Source of the DNA: Symsagittifera roscoffensis
Taxonomy: Eukaryota > Xenacoelomorpha > Acoela > Convolutidae
Assembly (NCBI RefSeq): GCF_963678635.1
Contig: NC_087063.1
Span: forward strand, 54,515,074 to 54,579,073
Length of the DNA: 64,000 nucleotides
Direction of reading: 5' to 3'
The notes under the pieces were generated by a model, which ran no database searches, had not been told where the DNA came from, and saw only the letters and a list, made by a program, of their open reading frames with translations. A program made the translations under genes and the position numbers. Each line of letters starts with the position of its first letter. Positions within the stretch are counted from its first letter, which is position 1. Of the stretch, positions 1 to 12,396 are shown piece by piece.

Positions 1-43
1 ATAAACGAGAACACTGATTTTTTGGAAAATCCTGTCTACCATT

Positions 44-920
44 ATGTGTGATACTCCTAGAACTTCGCATTTTACACCACTTAAAAACAAAAAGACATGC
101 AGGATCAGAATAAAAACACTAAAATTTTATCCAAAAATTGGATTACCAGAAATCCTTGTCACAGATAATGGCACTGATTTCATAAATATTGAAATCATCA
201 CGTTAGGCCATCTCTATAACATTAAACATAAACACCGATCGTCTCATGCCCCATGGACTAATGTTTTAGTCGAAGGCATGAACCGTTCAATACAAGAATT
301 TCTCAGATGTATCATTAACGGAAATACACACAATATTCTGAATGTAAAACTATTCCCCTTATCTTTCAACTCACAAATCAGAACAACTTTAGGAGTGTCA
401 CCCTATGAAATGGTTTTCAATCAAAAACTACGAAAATCGATATTTTTCACAGCAAATTCTTCAAAAAAAAACTTAAGGTCCTTGCCAACCTACTAAAAAA
501 TCAATTTGTTAAATTTACCGTTTTGTTTTCGTCACCCCCAAATCTTAAAATTAGCCTCCAGCACACATACGGAATGCATTTCAATTAGAAATAAAAAAAC
601 ACAATGAAATTTATCAAAAAATAGCCAAAAAACTATTACAAATAAAAAACGTTCAATCACAAAAAACGCACGATTCACACCAGCTGCAAACTTAAAGGTT
701 AGAACATATGTCTTAATAGCAAATTTTGTCACACAAAAAAGAATATCTGAAAAATTACAACCAATCCAAATAAAACTATTTCAGATTATTTACAAACCCA
801 CTGACGTTACATTCAAACTTATTGATTCAAATAAAAAAGAAATAGTTGATTACAGAAACAATCTTTTACCATATTACCCAAAAGAACACTCTCTTTGCGA
901 ACAAACACAGTTATAATTCT
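44..920 (+). pseudogene. Ty3/gypsy-type integrase fragment, decayed
   Basis: An open stretch at 44-496 encodes about 150 residues of a retroviral-type integrase core. The second catalytic Asp is in the DNGTDF motif (about residues 41-46). The catalytic Glu is in LVEGMNRS, after a HAPWTN segment. A segment resembling SPYEMVFNQK, typical of the region after the core, follows. After the stop at 494-496 the homology continues in other frames to about 920, including a typical integrase C-terminal domain ending in a YRNNLLPYYP-like segment, so the gene is broken by frameshifts and stops. The N-terminal zinc-binding part would lie left of the window. It would have inserted cDNA of an LTR retroelement; it is a relic now. 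Integrase identity is firm; family placement within Ty3/gypsy is less so. Confidence 0.8.
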
Positions 921-2840
921 TTACAGGACTAAAAGTTGTACACGGCAACTCAAATGATGCTCATCAACAAAATCAAGATATAATTTGTTCAACACTTTTA
1001 TTAAAATCAAAAAATGAACATATTAAAACACCCAACCAAAGTATCAAGGAATCGGCAACAAAGAATTACCTCAAAAACAATGGAATAATCGTAAACTAGA
1101 AGAAAAAATTTTATCACAAGAAACAAAAGAAAAATATCAACCTCGACAATCATCATGATTCAGAAGTCAACCAAGGAACGATTACAAAATTTTCATCCCA
1201 AATTCTAGAATATTAAAGAAAATTTAACTTCAGAAACCCCTTTCAAACTAACTAATCAAGTTAAAAAAATTAGTTTCAGCAAAATTTTCTTCTCTCTATT
1301 TTCATATTCACACTCTTAAATAATTAGTTCAATTTCAGCCGATCAGAACCTATTTGAGCATCACCACAATCTGTCTCCACTTCATTAGCCGACACATCGC
1401 TCACTTCAAACACAATTGAAACTTTAACTTAAAAACCTCCAGGTCAAAAAAAGCAACACGCTTATATTTGACAACTGAAAAAAAATCTAAATGTTACAAC
1501 CCTCCACTGTCAACCAGTACAAAAATCAACAATGTTGTCTTAACTTACACTCTACATTTCCCTCAAGGTAAAATAATGAATTTAGCCTAAAGTATATCTA
1601 TCTCCTGATTACCCCTAATCATCCAATAAATAAAATAAAAATTAGAAAGATCATTACTAGACCATCATATTTGCCGTCACCAGGAGTTGCCTATGTCCAA
1701 CCCAGTTGTCAAAAATCAATAAACAATCCGAACATAATCAATATTTGACTCAAAAATAGAAATTATTTTGACGAGACGAACCATTACTCAAACGCTTCTC
1801 TCTCAAACAGTTCGACTCCTCAAGACTATAATATAAAACTGTTTTCATTCTTCACAATCTTTTTCTCAACTTAGTATGTTTTTTATCATAGACACCTTTG
1901 AAATATTCCTCCTACTCCTCAAAATTGTTTGCAGTTTTTCCGCAACTTTTTATTTCTTCACAAGAGCCTACCTCAACTTGTCAAAAATCTTTGAGTACCT
2001 CCTGAGGTACGTTATTTCAACGAATATCTAAAAGTTAAGACATTTATTCAACAAGAAAGAAATCCTTCTTCTTTTAGTAATTTTTGTCACTTTTCTAATT
2101 CCCTAATTCTGATTTTTGAGAATTTGTGATTGTATATGAAAGGCAATAATCATCTTTGCACTAGCAACAATCCTCTTAATCACTTTAATAGAAGAATAAC
2201 ATAAACAACATAGATTTTCTTCATAAGAAAAAATAATTCAAATATTTCAAAACTGCTAATAAACAATCAACACAACAAACCCCTCCGCCTACGCCATCCC
2301 AGGAACTTCGAACAACACCAACGTCTAGTAAAAGAAATCAACCCCAATCATCAACACGCATTTGATTTCAAGAAATTGCCTATACTTTTGAAGAGATACA
2401 CGCGTTACTATCAGAACTTTTAATACCCGTAGTTCGCCATGCACCTTGAACCGCAATACAAATCAACATACAGCGTCTATTCTTCTCTCCAACGAGACCT
2501 TAATAGAAGAAGACATCCTAGTCAAAACCAAAATCAAGCATCTACATTAAATAGACAAATAATACATCCAAGATGAAATAGAAATCTTACAACACCCAGA
2601 GTTCATTTTAATAAACCCTCATCAATATCTCCAAATCCTTTAGATGTTTCTAGTAATACAAAACAAAATACCCCCGCATCATTACAAACGATTTCACAAC
2701 AAAAAAATCCAAATATAAGTTCGTGACAATCCCTTTAACCCCCCAACTAGTCTCATCTCGCACATTGGATGAGACAAGTTTTCCTTTAAGGTGAGCCAAA
2801 CTTAGTAAATGACCTTATAGATATCTCATAAGCTACACCT
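921..2840 (+). other. decayed AT-rich interior of the plus-strand retroelement
   Basis: No open frame of useful length is visible. Frames are interrupted every few tens of codons. Around 1860-2060 one frame would encode Leu/Ile/Phe-rich hydrophobic stretches. It lies directly downstream of the integrase relic in the same orientation, so I read it as decayed element sequence rather than host intergenic DNA, but I cannot name a product. Confidence 0.35.
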
Positions 2841-4191
2841 TTGTCACTACCAGAAACATCATCACTGCCTTCAGCCCCTTCGACAATAAGTCAAACACCA
2901 ACTACAACATTTCTGCTAATTTTCCCTACAAATTTAGATGATAGATATAGAGAACTCTTAACCATCAATATACCTCTACGATTAGATTGGAATACAATCG
3001 TAGCATCCCAAACCCTTATTTGGTCATCATCTTGATAGCAACAGATTACTTAATTGGACACTCAACAGGTTACAATACCGACACGAGATTCACAAAGACA
3101 TACAAGAACACAATATACAAATCATTACACAAGTCAATTTAACACTTAAATTTGAAATAACACAGAAATTAAACAATTTAGTACATCCTCCTCTTCCCCT
3201 AACTCCACCAAGTATAACAGCTCAATCTTCCTCTCCCCCATTGATCACAACAGAACTTGTCTATAAATACGATAGATATACAAAAAAGACACTTGGATAT
3301 AAAACATTCTATAACCATATTCGGGACTATCCTATATATGTATATTTTGATAATTTTTTTTACTACATACCCTCTCTGACCCTCTATCCACTAGTTCTTT
3401 TAGAACGAACATCCCATCAAAAGTCCTCCCCTCCAACAGGACCACATGATTTCTTACTTACACATTATGGCTGTGAACAAAATGAACAAAAACACGACAT
3501 AAAGACGCTATAAACCAAGTAACTTAATGCGAATCAGAACCACAAAAAACAGAAACAAAAAATATAGTGGCAACACTTTTTGTGTAAATTCCGAACTAGA
3601 ACCTTAAAATCAAAGCGACATTTTCAGAGAGAAAATGTACATTGTTCCCAAGTCTCAAATGGAAACAAAATAGACTTCATCACGAATCTTTATATCGAAG
3701 CAACTTAGATAGAATTTTACATCTGAACCCAATCGACTGTGAAAACGAGCTCAAACCATTAAAAATAACCACAAGCAAATGCGCAAATCAAAAAATGGTA
3801 AATTTTTAAGCTTTTCCAGACTCTTCACATCCAGCAGAACTTGATGGATACCATGAGCATATAAAATTAGACAGTAAAAATCCGTTCCACGGCAACACTA
3901 AATTTAAAGTATGACTTACACAATGATAAAATTGGATACCACACATCGGAATACATAACCCTTCTAATTGAAAAGCAGACACAAAAAATAAATATGTTAA
4001 GAAATAATGTTTTTTGAATAGAAAATTGATTAGAAAAAGTACAATTAACACGAGATTTAAAAGACGACATAATAATTTATAAAATAATACGCTTATCTTG
4101 CAAAAATGACTAAACACGAGAACAAAGCAACCATCGTTTGGTTCCCTGAAGACACGTGTACACGTTTCAAGTTGCATGAATTCACGCAAGA
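2841..4191 (+). pseudogene. unidentified short coding relics of the plus-strand retroelement
   Basis: Two short open stretches, 2841-3035 (64 codons) and 3241-3513 (90 codons), lie in the element's orientation in different frames, with nothing open from 3514 to 4191. The first has a Ser/Thr/Pro-rich start followed by a charged segment (NLDDRYREL). I recognise no domain. Given the position between integrase and the later cysteine-containing region, this could be the start of an additional downstream gene. The product is unknown. Confidence 0.3.
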
Positions 4192-5990
4192 TTGAATAAA
4201 TTTCATCAAAAAAATGTCTTTGGACCAATTCCCTTTAAAACAGAGAGCCCTGAAAAAACAAAACCTAACAGAATTCGTTGTAAATATATCAATGGGATAG
4301 AAAACAAACTAAGACGTTTTCAAATCTATCCCGAGTCAGAACTCGCTTGCAAATATAATACTCCACTTTACAAAACAACAATCTTTAGAAACTTTTGTCG
4401 AATACAAAAAAAAAGATTTCGACATGAAAACAGAAAAATTAAAATTTAACCCAATTCCAAAATACAACAGCTATAGTGACGAGAACTCATACAAGCCAGT
4501 AAAATTTTTGAAAAATACAGGAAATACTGGTGGAAATTTTCGCCCACTAGATGAAGGCGGCACACGTTTACAAGAACTATCACTCATGAACAATACATGT
4601 TTTGGCGCAACCCACTATGACACCCACTTAGATATGAAATTAGATTGTAAAATTGGCAGAATTTTTCAAGAAATGTTATTATCACAACTAGAAACGCTTC
4701 ATCACTTATGTGAACTTGAATGAACACAAATTTTTCAATCACTTGCTTTTGCAATATTTAAAATTACTTATGCAGGATATTTGTTGTCAGTAAATAGATC
4801 AAATTTTATCGACTACAAAGGAAATGTATAATGGTATTACACATGTACGAAAAAAATATCACCAGTATATGTATTTGAAGACAAAAAACATGTTACAAAA
4901 CAATCACTATAATCTACAGAATAACGTAAATTCTGTCGATACGCTTTCTAGACGAACAAATTTTTAGGATACAGCCATCCCATGTGGATCTCAAATTAGC
5001 CACAACGTTGTACAGCTAAACCCAGATGAAGACAAATACCATAACCCATAACCCACGCCCCATAACCCACATTTATGCCAACATTAAAAAATTTTCACCA
5101 GAAATTATCAGAAATATTGCTCGTAACCCCAATAAGGATCTACAATCAATAGGTATATAGTCCACATTCCATATACAAAATCATATTGGCAAACAACAAT
5201 TTCGAGAACTTCTCACAAAAGTGGACACAATCTAAAGACAATCAGAAGATCAAAATTTACGAAAAATGACCGAAACCGCAGGATTTTCAGACATCTATGC
5301 ACAAGACTACAGCGGACACTTTAACGTTATGAAAGACTACATATGTTTAAACGCTGAAAAATACTGTTCTCAATATACTTCATCAGTTAATTTTTTTTAG
5401 TTTTGTGAACCTAAAAAACAAACTTATCGCCTTTCTAGGATGGCCCTATTAAATCTTAGAAAGATTGACTAACTTATACGCTATGTTTAACTTTGATGCA
5501 ATTTTTGTCTAATCTTATAAAGGAATCTATAACACATGCGAAATACACACACAAGTCAACAAACAAGCAGGTGTAGCATGCATATTTTTTGCAGGATTTC
5601 TTGGAATATTCTGAAAACTCAGTTAATAAAATTCTTCTAGATGCTCAAATAAGTGAATACAAAAAAATCTTTAACTACACTAAATGCATACGATACTTCA
5701 CAAGACAACAGAATTACAACACTGACTGCACTGCAATTACACAATTTTCATAATAACATTCAATTATCTTTAGTACCACTAAACTATAGAATTACAGCAA
5801 TAACAAAGCACACCTCTCCAAGTCATAGTTACCCACAAAGCTCAGTTACTCATATAGTAGCCAATCAACCAAGTGCAAAAGACATATATGAACAAATCGT
5901 AGAACAGCTACACACCACTAATTTTCGCTCTCAGAACAACCATCTATTTAGCCTACGATGAGCCGCCAAATTGGAGCCCTCTACCGTTCC
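4192..5990 (+). pseudogene. decayed downstream gene of the plus-strand retroelement, env position
   Basis: Short overlapping open stretches at 4192-4449, 4424-4723 and 5653-5961 lie in different frames, with stop-ridden but coding-like sequence between them. The 4424 segment contains an acidic-aromatic run and LDCKIGRI. Further along come cysteine-containing segments, then hydrophobic segments near 5400-5620, then a Ser/Pro/Thr-rich tail. A gene downstream of integrase with cysteines, a late hydrophobic stretch and a short tail is the usual layout of an envelope-like gene, but the assignment is inferred from position and composition only. The last 700 bases recur at 40.93-41.66 kb, which shows it is repetitive. 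Confidence 0.4.
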
Positions 5991-6289
5991 CATTCTTACC
6001 CATCTAATCATAATAATCATAATAATAATATGAATTTAGCGTACGCAAGGTGTTTCCCCCACAGTTTCAGTTCAGTAGTTAGACATATTTCTGCAGTTGT
6101 TTCGGGTACAGTCGCACAGAATTTTCCAGCTACAGGGATTGGAGTCGTCGAATCGTTTCTCGAAATGCTCCCACATCCATTGCAGCAACCGTATTTTGAG
6201 TCCTATTGTGTTGATAAAGTCCACTCTTGAGGAACCAAATCAGCCAGCCTCTTTGCATGAAACCAGAAATTTTTTTCATAAAAAAAAAA
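5991..6289. other. non-coding spacer with a short TAA/CAT-rich run
   Basis: A short simple repeat of AAT/CAT units sits at about 6002-6032. Two overlapping open stretches here (within 5958-6312) have no recognisable motif and look fortuitous. An A-run at 6282-6290 lies at the expected 3' end of the minus-strand LINE relic that follows. Confidence 0.4.
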
Positions 6290-6649
6290 CTGCAGGGCGT
6301 GTACATTCATAACAAACGAGATCATGTATTAGCTAGGTCATTTTTTGGCGGAAAACGGTCAGAAAAATTGTAGTCGTAGTGATTATTGATGAATTTAGAT
6401 AATAGAAGTAAATTTACGCTTAATTTACATGGGTAAAGGCAGTATTCCTAGACGCTGAAGCGACATTTTGTAATTAGGATCTAATGCAATCCATTTGCAT
6501 GCATTGCGTTGAACACCTTCTAAGAGTTTCATTTTTTCGACGTTCAATTGATAGCACGCTGATAGCAGTTGATGATACGAATGCGATCTTCGTATAGCAA
6601 AACTGGAATTACCATGGATTTGAACAGATTAAGTTTTGTCTTGGTATTA
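6290..6649 (-). pseudogene. LINE reverse transcriptase, C-terminal part (split from 36821-37920)
   Basis: Read on the minus strand, this segment carries the region after the RT domain of a non-LTR retrotransposon: a VIPVLLY-type motif near the right end, then a NACKWI segment and an LQRLGILPLP segment, in two frames, so there is a frameshift. The right border (6649) abuts the giant element's LTR. The same LINE ORF continues at 36821 on the other side of that element: the two flanks join in frame once one TTA is removed. The LINE was therefore present before the giant element inserted. Confidence 0.75.
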
Positions 6650-7535
6650 TGTAACATTCGCCCAAATACTACACAGCAACGGAGCGTAGAAAAAGTACCT
6701 ATTAACGACTGGCAGGTGTCAGTTACCTTAATCCTACTCGTTTTTCACCGTCTCAACCTTGCCAGTTGATTTTCTGGTCTGTTTAGGGCTAAGTAAAAAG
6801 TTATTATTTTTAGGCCATCAGTCAAACGACTTTTGATCAGCTTTCGTTTACATGCGAACACAACCACATAGCTGAGTCTAGGATCCTCAGACTACATGAT
6901 TGCCATTAAAAACACGGCTCGAACAACCTATTTTAACATGTTTTTGTGTGACAGTTCTATATTAAATCCATTGGAGATGGATTGACCCTTTCCTCTTTCT
7001 AGCTACTCATATTCTAAAATATCAAACTATACCGGTGTTAATTTAAAGTTTCACGACAACCAAGTAACTATACAGTTAGTTTTAAACAGTGCCTTCACAT
7101 AAGACAATCTCTGGGGGACCAAGCCTCCGCTCCCATAATATTCCTGCGATAACGCTCTTATCTCTTCCAATTTGTGTCCCGGGAGGGTTCCGTGGTATAA
7201 TCCTTCCCCACTGAAGCTTCCTTCTCCACTAATATCCGCTGATAAGGGTCTTATTGTGTGTTGTTGCCACGATAAGAGGCTTCGTATTTTTCTGTCTCTT
7301 GTGCGACCGTTTTTCACAATATTTGTCGTTGTTCTCCTTTTTTTGTCGTTTTTCGTCAAAATGGCCGTCTTTTTTGTATTTCTGAGGAATATTCCCCTTC
7401 CGATCGAAATTTTGAAAATAAAAATTCTAGAATATTCCTACCCTCCTTCGCAATATTTTTTCGTTAATAAGGCCTTTATTCGTTTTTTCTCGTGTCGCCG
7501 GAAGGTTGCGCTGTGCCATCTGGCAGAATGGCACA
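6650..7535 (-). repeat. 3' LTR of giant element 1
   Basis: This 886-bp repeat is matched at 35943-36820 in the same orientation. Its edges read TGTAAC at the left and GGCACA at the right on the plus strand. The right edge is an 8-bp inverted repeat around an 8-base loop (7512-7535). Compared with the other LTR it has an extra CCTCTTTC-like 7 bp near 6994 and a changed TATA-like box: TTTAAAA here, TATAAAA in the 5' LTR. A minus-strand open stretch of 102 codons (7051-7359) is also present in the other LTR, but I see no motif in it. Confidence 0.92.
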
Positions 7536-8308
7536 TACTCCCCGGACAGTCCCCATCAATGTCCCTATTGATCGCATAACACCGGGTTATCGTCAAGTAG
7601 TGTTCCAGTTTTCTGTAATCAATCTTACAAATCGCATAAGAAAATGAAATTTATCTACTCCACCTCAACTCACTACGTGTTCACAAATGGCATCGTACTA
7701 CATCTCACTGCCTTTCAACATTTTCACAAAATTTGCACCATGAGGAGTGTCCTAGATAAAATTTCTTTTCTGACTACTTACGTCGTCTTGCCATAAAACT
7801 TCTTTTCGCTCTTTGTGATTAAAAATTGGGACGTGACACGGCCACGCACCCGTTAAAATTAACTTAACATTACTCACCAAGTATAACCAGTTATTTATGC
7901 AGTCCTTTCAATATTAAAACTAAGAAACTCTGTGGCTAGGAAAGTTATTGAGTTACCCACCCATCTCGAGCGAGTTTACTCAAACTTACCATGTCGCCAC
8001 ACAGTGAAATTGTGTCTTACACAGGTTAAAAATTTCAATCGTGTTTAAATAGGTAAATATACTCACCTATGTTCCTCATATACATACATAAATAGTCATG
8101 ACTAAAATGAACAATTTCAACAGTTTTAGCAATTGCAACACTGTAGTTTGGTCTGACCAAACTAGATCAAAACAAAAAGTTTAACAAGTTCAATAATCAA
8201 AACTTGGTTGATTGGTTCAAGTTTTAACACACAAAGACAATCAAGTTTTTTTCTCCTTCTCTTCTCTTCTTTGTTCACGTCTTCACTTGTTCTCTTCGTT
8301 CATAATCT
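7536..8308 (-). other. 3' untranslated region of giant element 1
   Basis: This is non-coding sequence between the end of Z (8309) and the 3' LTR. The bases next to the LTR read, in sense, a G-rich stretch ending GGGGAGTA; this is the only candidate polypurine tract and it is weak. From 8013 rightward the sequence is part of the 6.09-kb tandem duplication and recurs from 14106. No gene is seen. Confidence 0.55.
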
Positions 8309-10859
8309 TCACTCCATCGCTTCTCCATCCTGCTCTTCAGCTTCGCTGTCTTCTAATACTTTCTCCAGCATGTCCATGGAGTTGCGGGCCGTGTCCCAAC
8401 TCTCTTGTTGCAACAGCCTTGGTTTGCAACAAGGTAGCAAGTAAACATTAACCTTTTGCTCCCGGTTCCTGCAAAAGCTGTTGTGAAGACATAGGCTCAC
8501 ATTTCGTTCCAGGTCAGCTCTTAAGACCTCTTTCTTCTCATCTTCAGTTACACAAGGCGCTCCAGCTACCCGCTTCACCGCCGTGGTGACCGCGTTTCTG
8601 TGCGTCAGGAATGCTCTCTTATAGGCTCCTGGTCCTATATCTAGCTGGAAAGATTGATAGGCTTCCGTGTTCCTCGACATGTGACGCTTCGCGCGTTCAT
8701 ACATCCATGATGTCATCACTGCACGGAACCAAGGCATCAATCTTTGCCTTGACCATATTCTTTCAATGGCTTTAGGTATTCTCAGAACCTTGCAGGTGGT
8801 TCTGAAAAGATCCAATTAACGACTCATCTTCACGTTGCTCAGCTGCTCAGGAGTCGGCACGGCCGTCTCCTGTTCACTTGTGTCCGCGTTAGCCTCCAGC
8901 CATCTCACTGCCAGCATGGCACTAACCACCACGATTGACACCTGTTGATTCTGATCGGGCAACCCCGTAGAGTATAACTCCTCCACGTCCCATACTAGCA
9001 TCAGATTCCCGCGTTTGGGGTACCACAACGTCTGCGCCAGGCAGTGGCAAGGATACTCCCCATGGGTTCTCACTATGTTCCTTCGGGTCCGATACCCTGA
9101 GGCTCCCAGCAACGGTTCCACCTCCATCAGAATTCTGTGTAAGTCGTCTTGTCTTCTATGGTGGGGAATTCAGTGGGTAACGCTCCATTCGCTTTCTGCT
9201 TCTGGAACTCACTCGCATTGCCTTCGTTTAATCTCAGAAACTCTTCACCCACTACGTCTTGCAACTCGCCTTCAGATCTCTTCGGGACTGCCCGAAAGAT
9301 CTCTGCCAACAAATCATATGACCTCTCCGACATTCTGGCCAACCTCACGAACTTTGGCACAGAGAAAAGTTGGTCAATCAACACCCGCTGTGTCCTCGCC
9401 TCCATCACCACCATGTGTGTAGGATATCTACTACTGCAATATGGTGCGGAGCTTGAACCCACCAGATATTTTGAGCCCGTAGGTTTATGATAGGCCTCAC
9501 TATCTTTCAGATTCATTTCGTTCTCCAGAGCCTCTCGCCAGCCTCCGATCTTCTGCTCCGTCTGCAATGCTCCAGGGAATACTTACACGCTGAGAGACGT
9601 CACTAGCTCATGGGCACGCTCCAGGCGCTCAAGCGATTCTGTCGAACTCGTCATGCTACAAAATCCCAAGGCTGTGATCAAGTTTACATCCGTCATCTCA
9701 TGACAGTCCGCGACCAACTCCATGCCACTCTTATCCGACATGCTCAATCTTCCGTACAATCGTGCCAGTTGTCGATGCTGCTCGCTCAGCGTAATCATGC
9801 AGTGTCCCAGGTTACAAACATGTCCTTCCATCCCACTATTTTGAGCCAAATATGTGCCTTGCTCCAACCAATTGCTCGATGGACCTTCCTCGGACAGCTC
9901 CGTGGATGGGTTGCTCTTCCGCTTCGTCAACCTCATGGCCAGCAGATGATGTATCATGGCCAGATCATGCAAACTCGCGTCATCATCCAGGTCTAACGTG
10001 ATATCCGCCGTCATGTCCCAGATTAAACCGGCGTTAGGATGAGGGCACCAAGAAGGCTTCATGAGTTCCCACATCGTTACTAGACTGATTTTCAAGGGAC
10101 CGTCCCAAGAACCACAATCAAAACTCACTTGCCCCTTTAGCTCGGGAACCGAGGGTTCGACCACTCGTTCTTCCAAGATAATTCCCAGCTTGGGTTGTTC
10201 CACAATCAGCATTCCAGTTTCTTTAATCGGTTCAACCCAGAAACTGAGTACTGTGACTTGCTCATAGTCGAAGTACGCTTCCCTGGCTTCTTCATTCACG
10301 AAGGGATTATACGCCATCCCCGGTATGCCAGACACATGTTGGAACGATTTCAGTTTCCCTAGTGTTGCAAAGTCTCTTTGTCCCTTGACTGCTTCAATCA
10401 ACTCCCGGCTCACTTTCAATTCTTGGTTGGAATATCTTCTCACTTCTTCCAATTTGTGATAGCTCTCCATGTCATTCGACTCCTTATTTGGTACAGTCAA
10501 CGGCATGTCCTGATATAGTTCTAGGTGTGCCCTAAGGAAGTTCCTTTCGCAATCAACTCCCTTTGCCGAATGATCTTTATACATTCTCCCAAAACAGGAG
10601 CGGGGATACAATCCACCCCGAACCTGACGAAGCAAAGGGCATCCTTACGCTTAGCCCATGCTATCGCAGAATTGTCTTTTGAAATCAACGCTCGCAGAGC
10701 TTCCATCAACTCCACCTCCTGTTCCCGTGATTTCGAATCATTACTGGCTTCATATTCCGCCCTCTTGATGCCCATCAAGCACCAAGCCAACCGTACTTGC
10801 AGATCAGTTCTCATGCAAGGATGAGCCAGGTATGCTGCCACCGTAGCAGGTGCATGCAT
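8309..10859 (-). pseudogene. protein Z, copy 1, broken by frameshifts
   Basis: Homologous to the intact Z at 14402-16954. Here the frame is split into pieces at 10859-10521, 10635-9583, 9567-9127, 9127-8816 and 8815-8309. The conserved start Met is at 10859 (FDES-M context). A TAA at 8816-8818 separates the last 168 codons, as in copy 2. A single-base difference near 10545 and changes near 9580 and 9150 break the frame relative to copy 2. No known domain is recognised. A second, diverged homologue is present at 52503-54595, including the blocks around LRPSWCPHP or MKPSWCPHP and ALGF. Confidence 0.75.
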
Positions 10860-10903
10860 CGACTCGTCGAAGTATCTCTGGAGGGCCGCCCTCCAGGAAA
10901 TTT

Positions 10904-12382
10904 CTAGTAATTTTCCAGTCCGATTTCGTTCGCTTCAGAGGACATTACCGTGCCGTATTCTTTTCGATTTAAGTTTGAAGTCTCCGTAAGCTCTTTCAGA
11001 TATTCCTGCATGGCTCGCTTCTCGCTCCAAGCCATCAGGTGCCCTCTCGCGGAGTTTCTCGCTTTCAACATCTCCACATAACCCCCTGCTGGATCTCCCA
11101 TGTGGACCGATTCCGGCACAATGACTCGACTGTACTCGACCACGTCGAGTTGTCCTTCCAGTTTCAACTTGGCCATGTTGGTCCGCGAGGGCCTGTAATC
11201 TTCAAGTCCTCCAGATCCACATTGACTGATGATCTCCATCTCTAATTTAGTGTCTGCCAGGGTTCGTGCTGTTTTCTTTGATCTTACGGCTGTCGTGGTC
11301 AGACCTGTCAAGAGCATAGGGGGTATCAGATTCTCTTTTTCTCCCCCTGTCAGCGTTGCACCATCTCCTTGCCCGCTCTCGTCTGAACGACCTGCGCTCG
11401 TTAAAGAGGTCACCACTGCGCTGGCTCTCGACTTCACCACTCTCGGGTTCATGGTTCGACTTCCTGTTTTCCCTTTTAGTCGCTTCAGCCCATTCCTGGC
11501 TCGTCTGACAGGTAATTTCTTTGCGACTTGCTGATCATCGGCACTGTCTTCTGTAACTGACTCGGTCAGAACATCCGACTCCATGGAGTTCACTATTTTC
11601 TCCAGGACCTCACGCATGATGGGTTGGTTCAATCCCACCTTCATTATGGACTGCGTCCCATATCGCCTTATCACGTCCCATGATCTTTCCATGAAATTCA
11701 CTCGGCTCCAGGTTGCCCCTGTCTTGCCTTCCAACTCACTCTGATATCTCTCCCATTCCTCTTCCGGCAGCGTGCTCAGGAAGGATACCCTCATTGATTC
11801 TTCAATTTTTCTCCTCCTCGGTGACTCATGGAGCAATCTCTGCGGATCCCTGCTTCGGCATTCTCTCGCCTGGCTTATTGGGTCCATCGGGGATAAGTCG
11901 GCCGACGCCTCCTTTGTAGGGGACATGAAAGACGATGGCGTCATTAGCAACAGACTCCCATCGACTTCCCCATCGTCGTCTTCACTAAACCGGTATTCTA
12001 ACAAGTCTCTTTCCAACGCTCCCAGATCTGTCTCACCCGGTTTTCCCGTCTTTCCCTCGATGTCGTCGTCATCGTCCTGATCCATCAATTCATCATCACC
12101 TGCATCAAGCTTCGGCCTGGGTCCTGAAGGTCCTTGTCGTGAGTCTATGCCCGAGTCCGGCCGAGCCGGTACGGTCATGTCTCCTGCGTGATAAAACAAT
12201 TCATCGTTCACCAGGAATTCTACGACAAGTGGTGCCAGATGTGGTGCCAGATCCTCTATCGTTATGTATGAGCCTCCTCTGCTCTCCTTTGCCACTTCCA
12301 GCATCACTACTTTCACTTCTCCTGAGCACTTCAGTCTTGATAAGCCACTTCCAGCATCACTACTTTCACTTCTCCTGAGCAC
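10904..12382 (-). CDS. protein Y, C-terminal half, copy 1
   Basis: An open frame of about 490 codons, acidic in its first third (runs of Asp/Glu), then basic (KKLPVRRARNGLKRLKGK), with no recognised domain. It is the continuation of the 12331-14067 frame: the two overlap within a perfect 53-bp tandem duplication (12291-12396), and 53 is not a multiple of three, so the duplication itself causes the frame change. The corresponding part of the second giant element (54556-56156) shares the acidic-to-basic layout and an EIxxLE end. It stops just before the start of Z, in a different frame. I cannot assign a function. Confidence 0.6.
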   Translation of the reverse strand: MLRRSESSDAGSGLSRLKCSGEVKVVMLEVAKESRGGSYITIEDLAPHLAPLVVEFLVNDELFYHAGDMTVPARPDSGIDSRQGPSGPRPKLDAGDDELMDQDDDDDIEGKTGKPGETDLGALERDLLEYRFSEDDDGEVDGSLLLMTPSSFMSPTKEASADLSPMDPISQARECRSRDPQRLLHESPRRRKIEESMRVSFLSTLPEEEWERYQSELEGKTGATWSRVNFMERSWDVIRRYGTQSIMKVGLNQPIMREVLEKIVNSMESDVLTESVTEDSADDQQVAKKLPVRRARNGLKRLKGKTGSRTMNPRVVKSRASAVVTSLTSAGRSDESGQGDGATLTGGEKENLIPPMLLTGLTTTAVRSKKTARTLADTKLEMEIISQCGSGGLEDYRPSRTNMAKLKLEGQLDVVEYSRVIVPESVHMGDPAGGYVEMLKARNSARGHLMAWSEKRAMQEYLKELTETSNLNRKEYGTVMSSEANEIGLENY

Positions 12383-12396
12383 TTCAGTCTTGATAA
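12291..12396. repeat. 53-bp perfect tandem duplication inside Y, copy 1
   Basis: Two perfect 53-bp units, 12291-12343 and 12344-12396. It shifts the Y reading frame, so deleting either unit would rejoin the two halves. The same doubled unit is in the other 6.09-kb copy at 18383-18488, so it arose before the large duplication. Confidence 0.95.
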
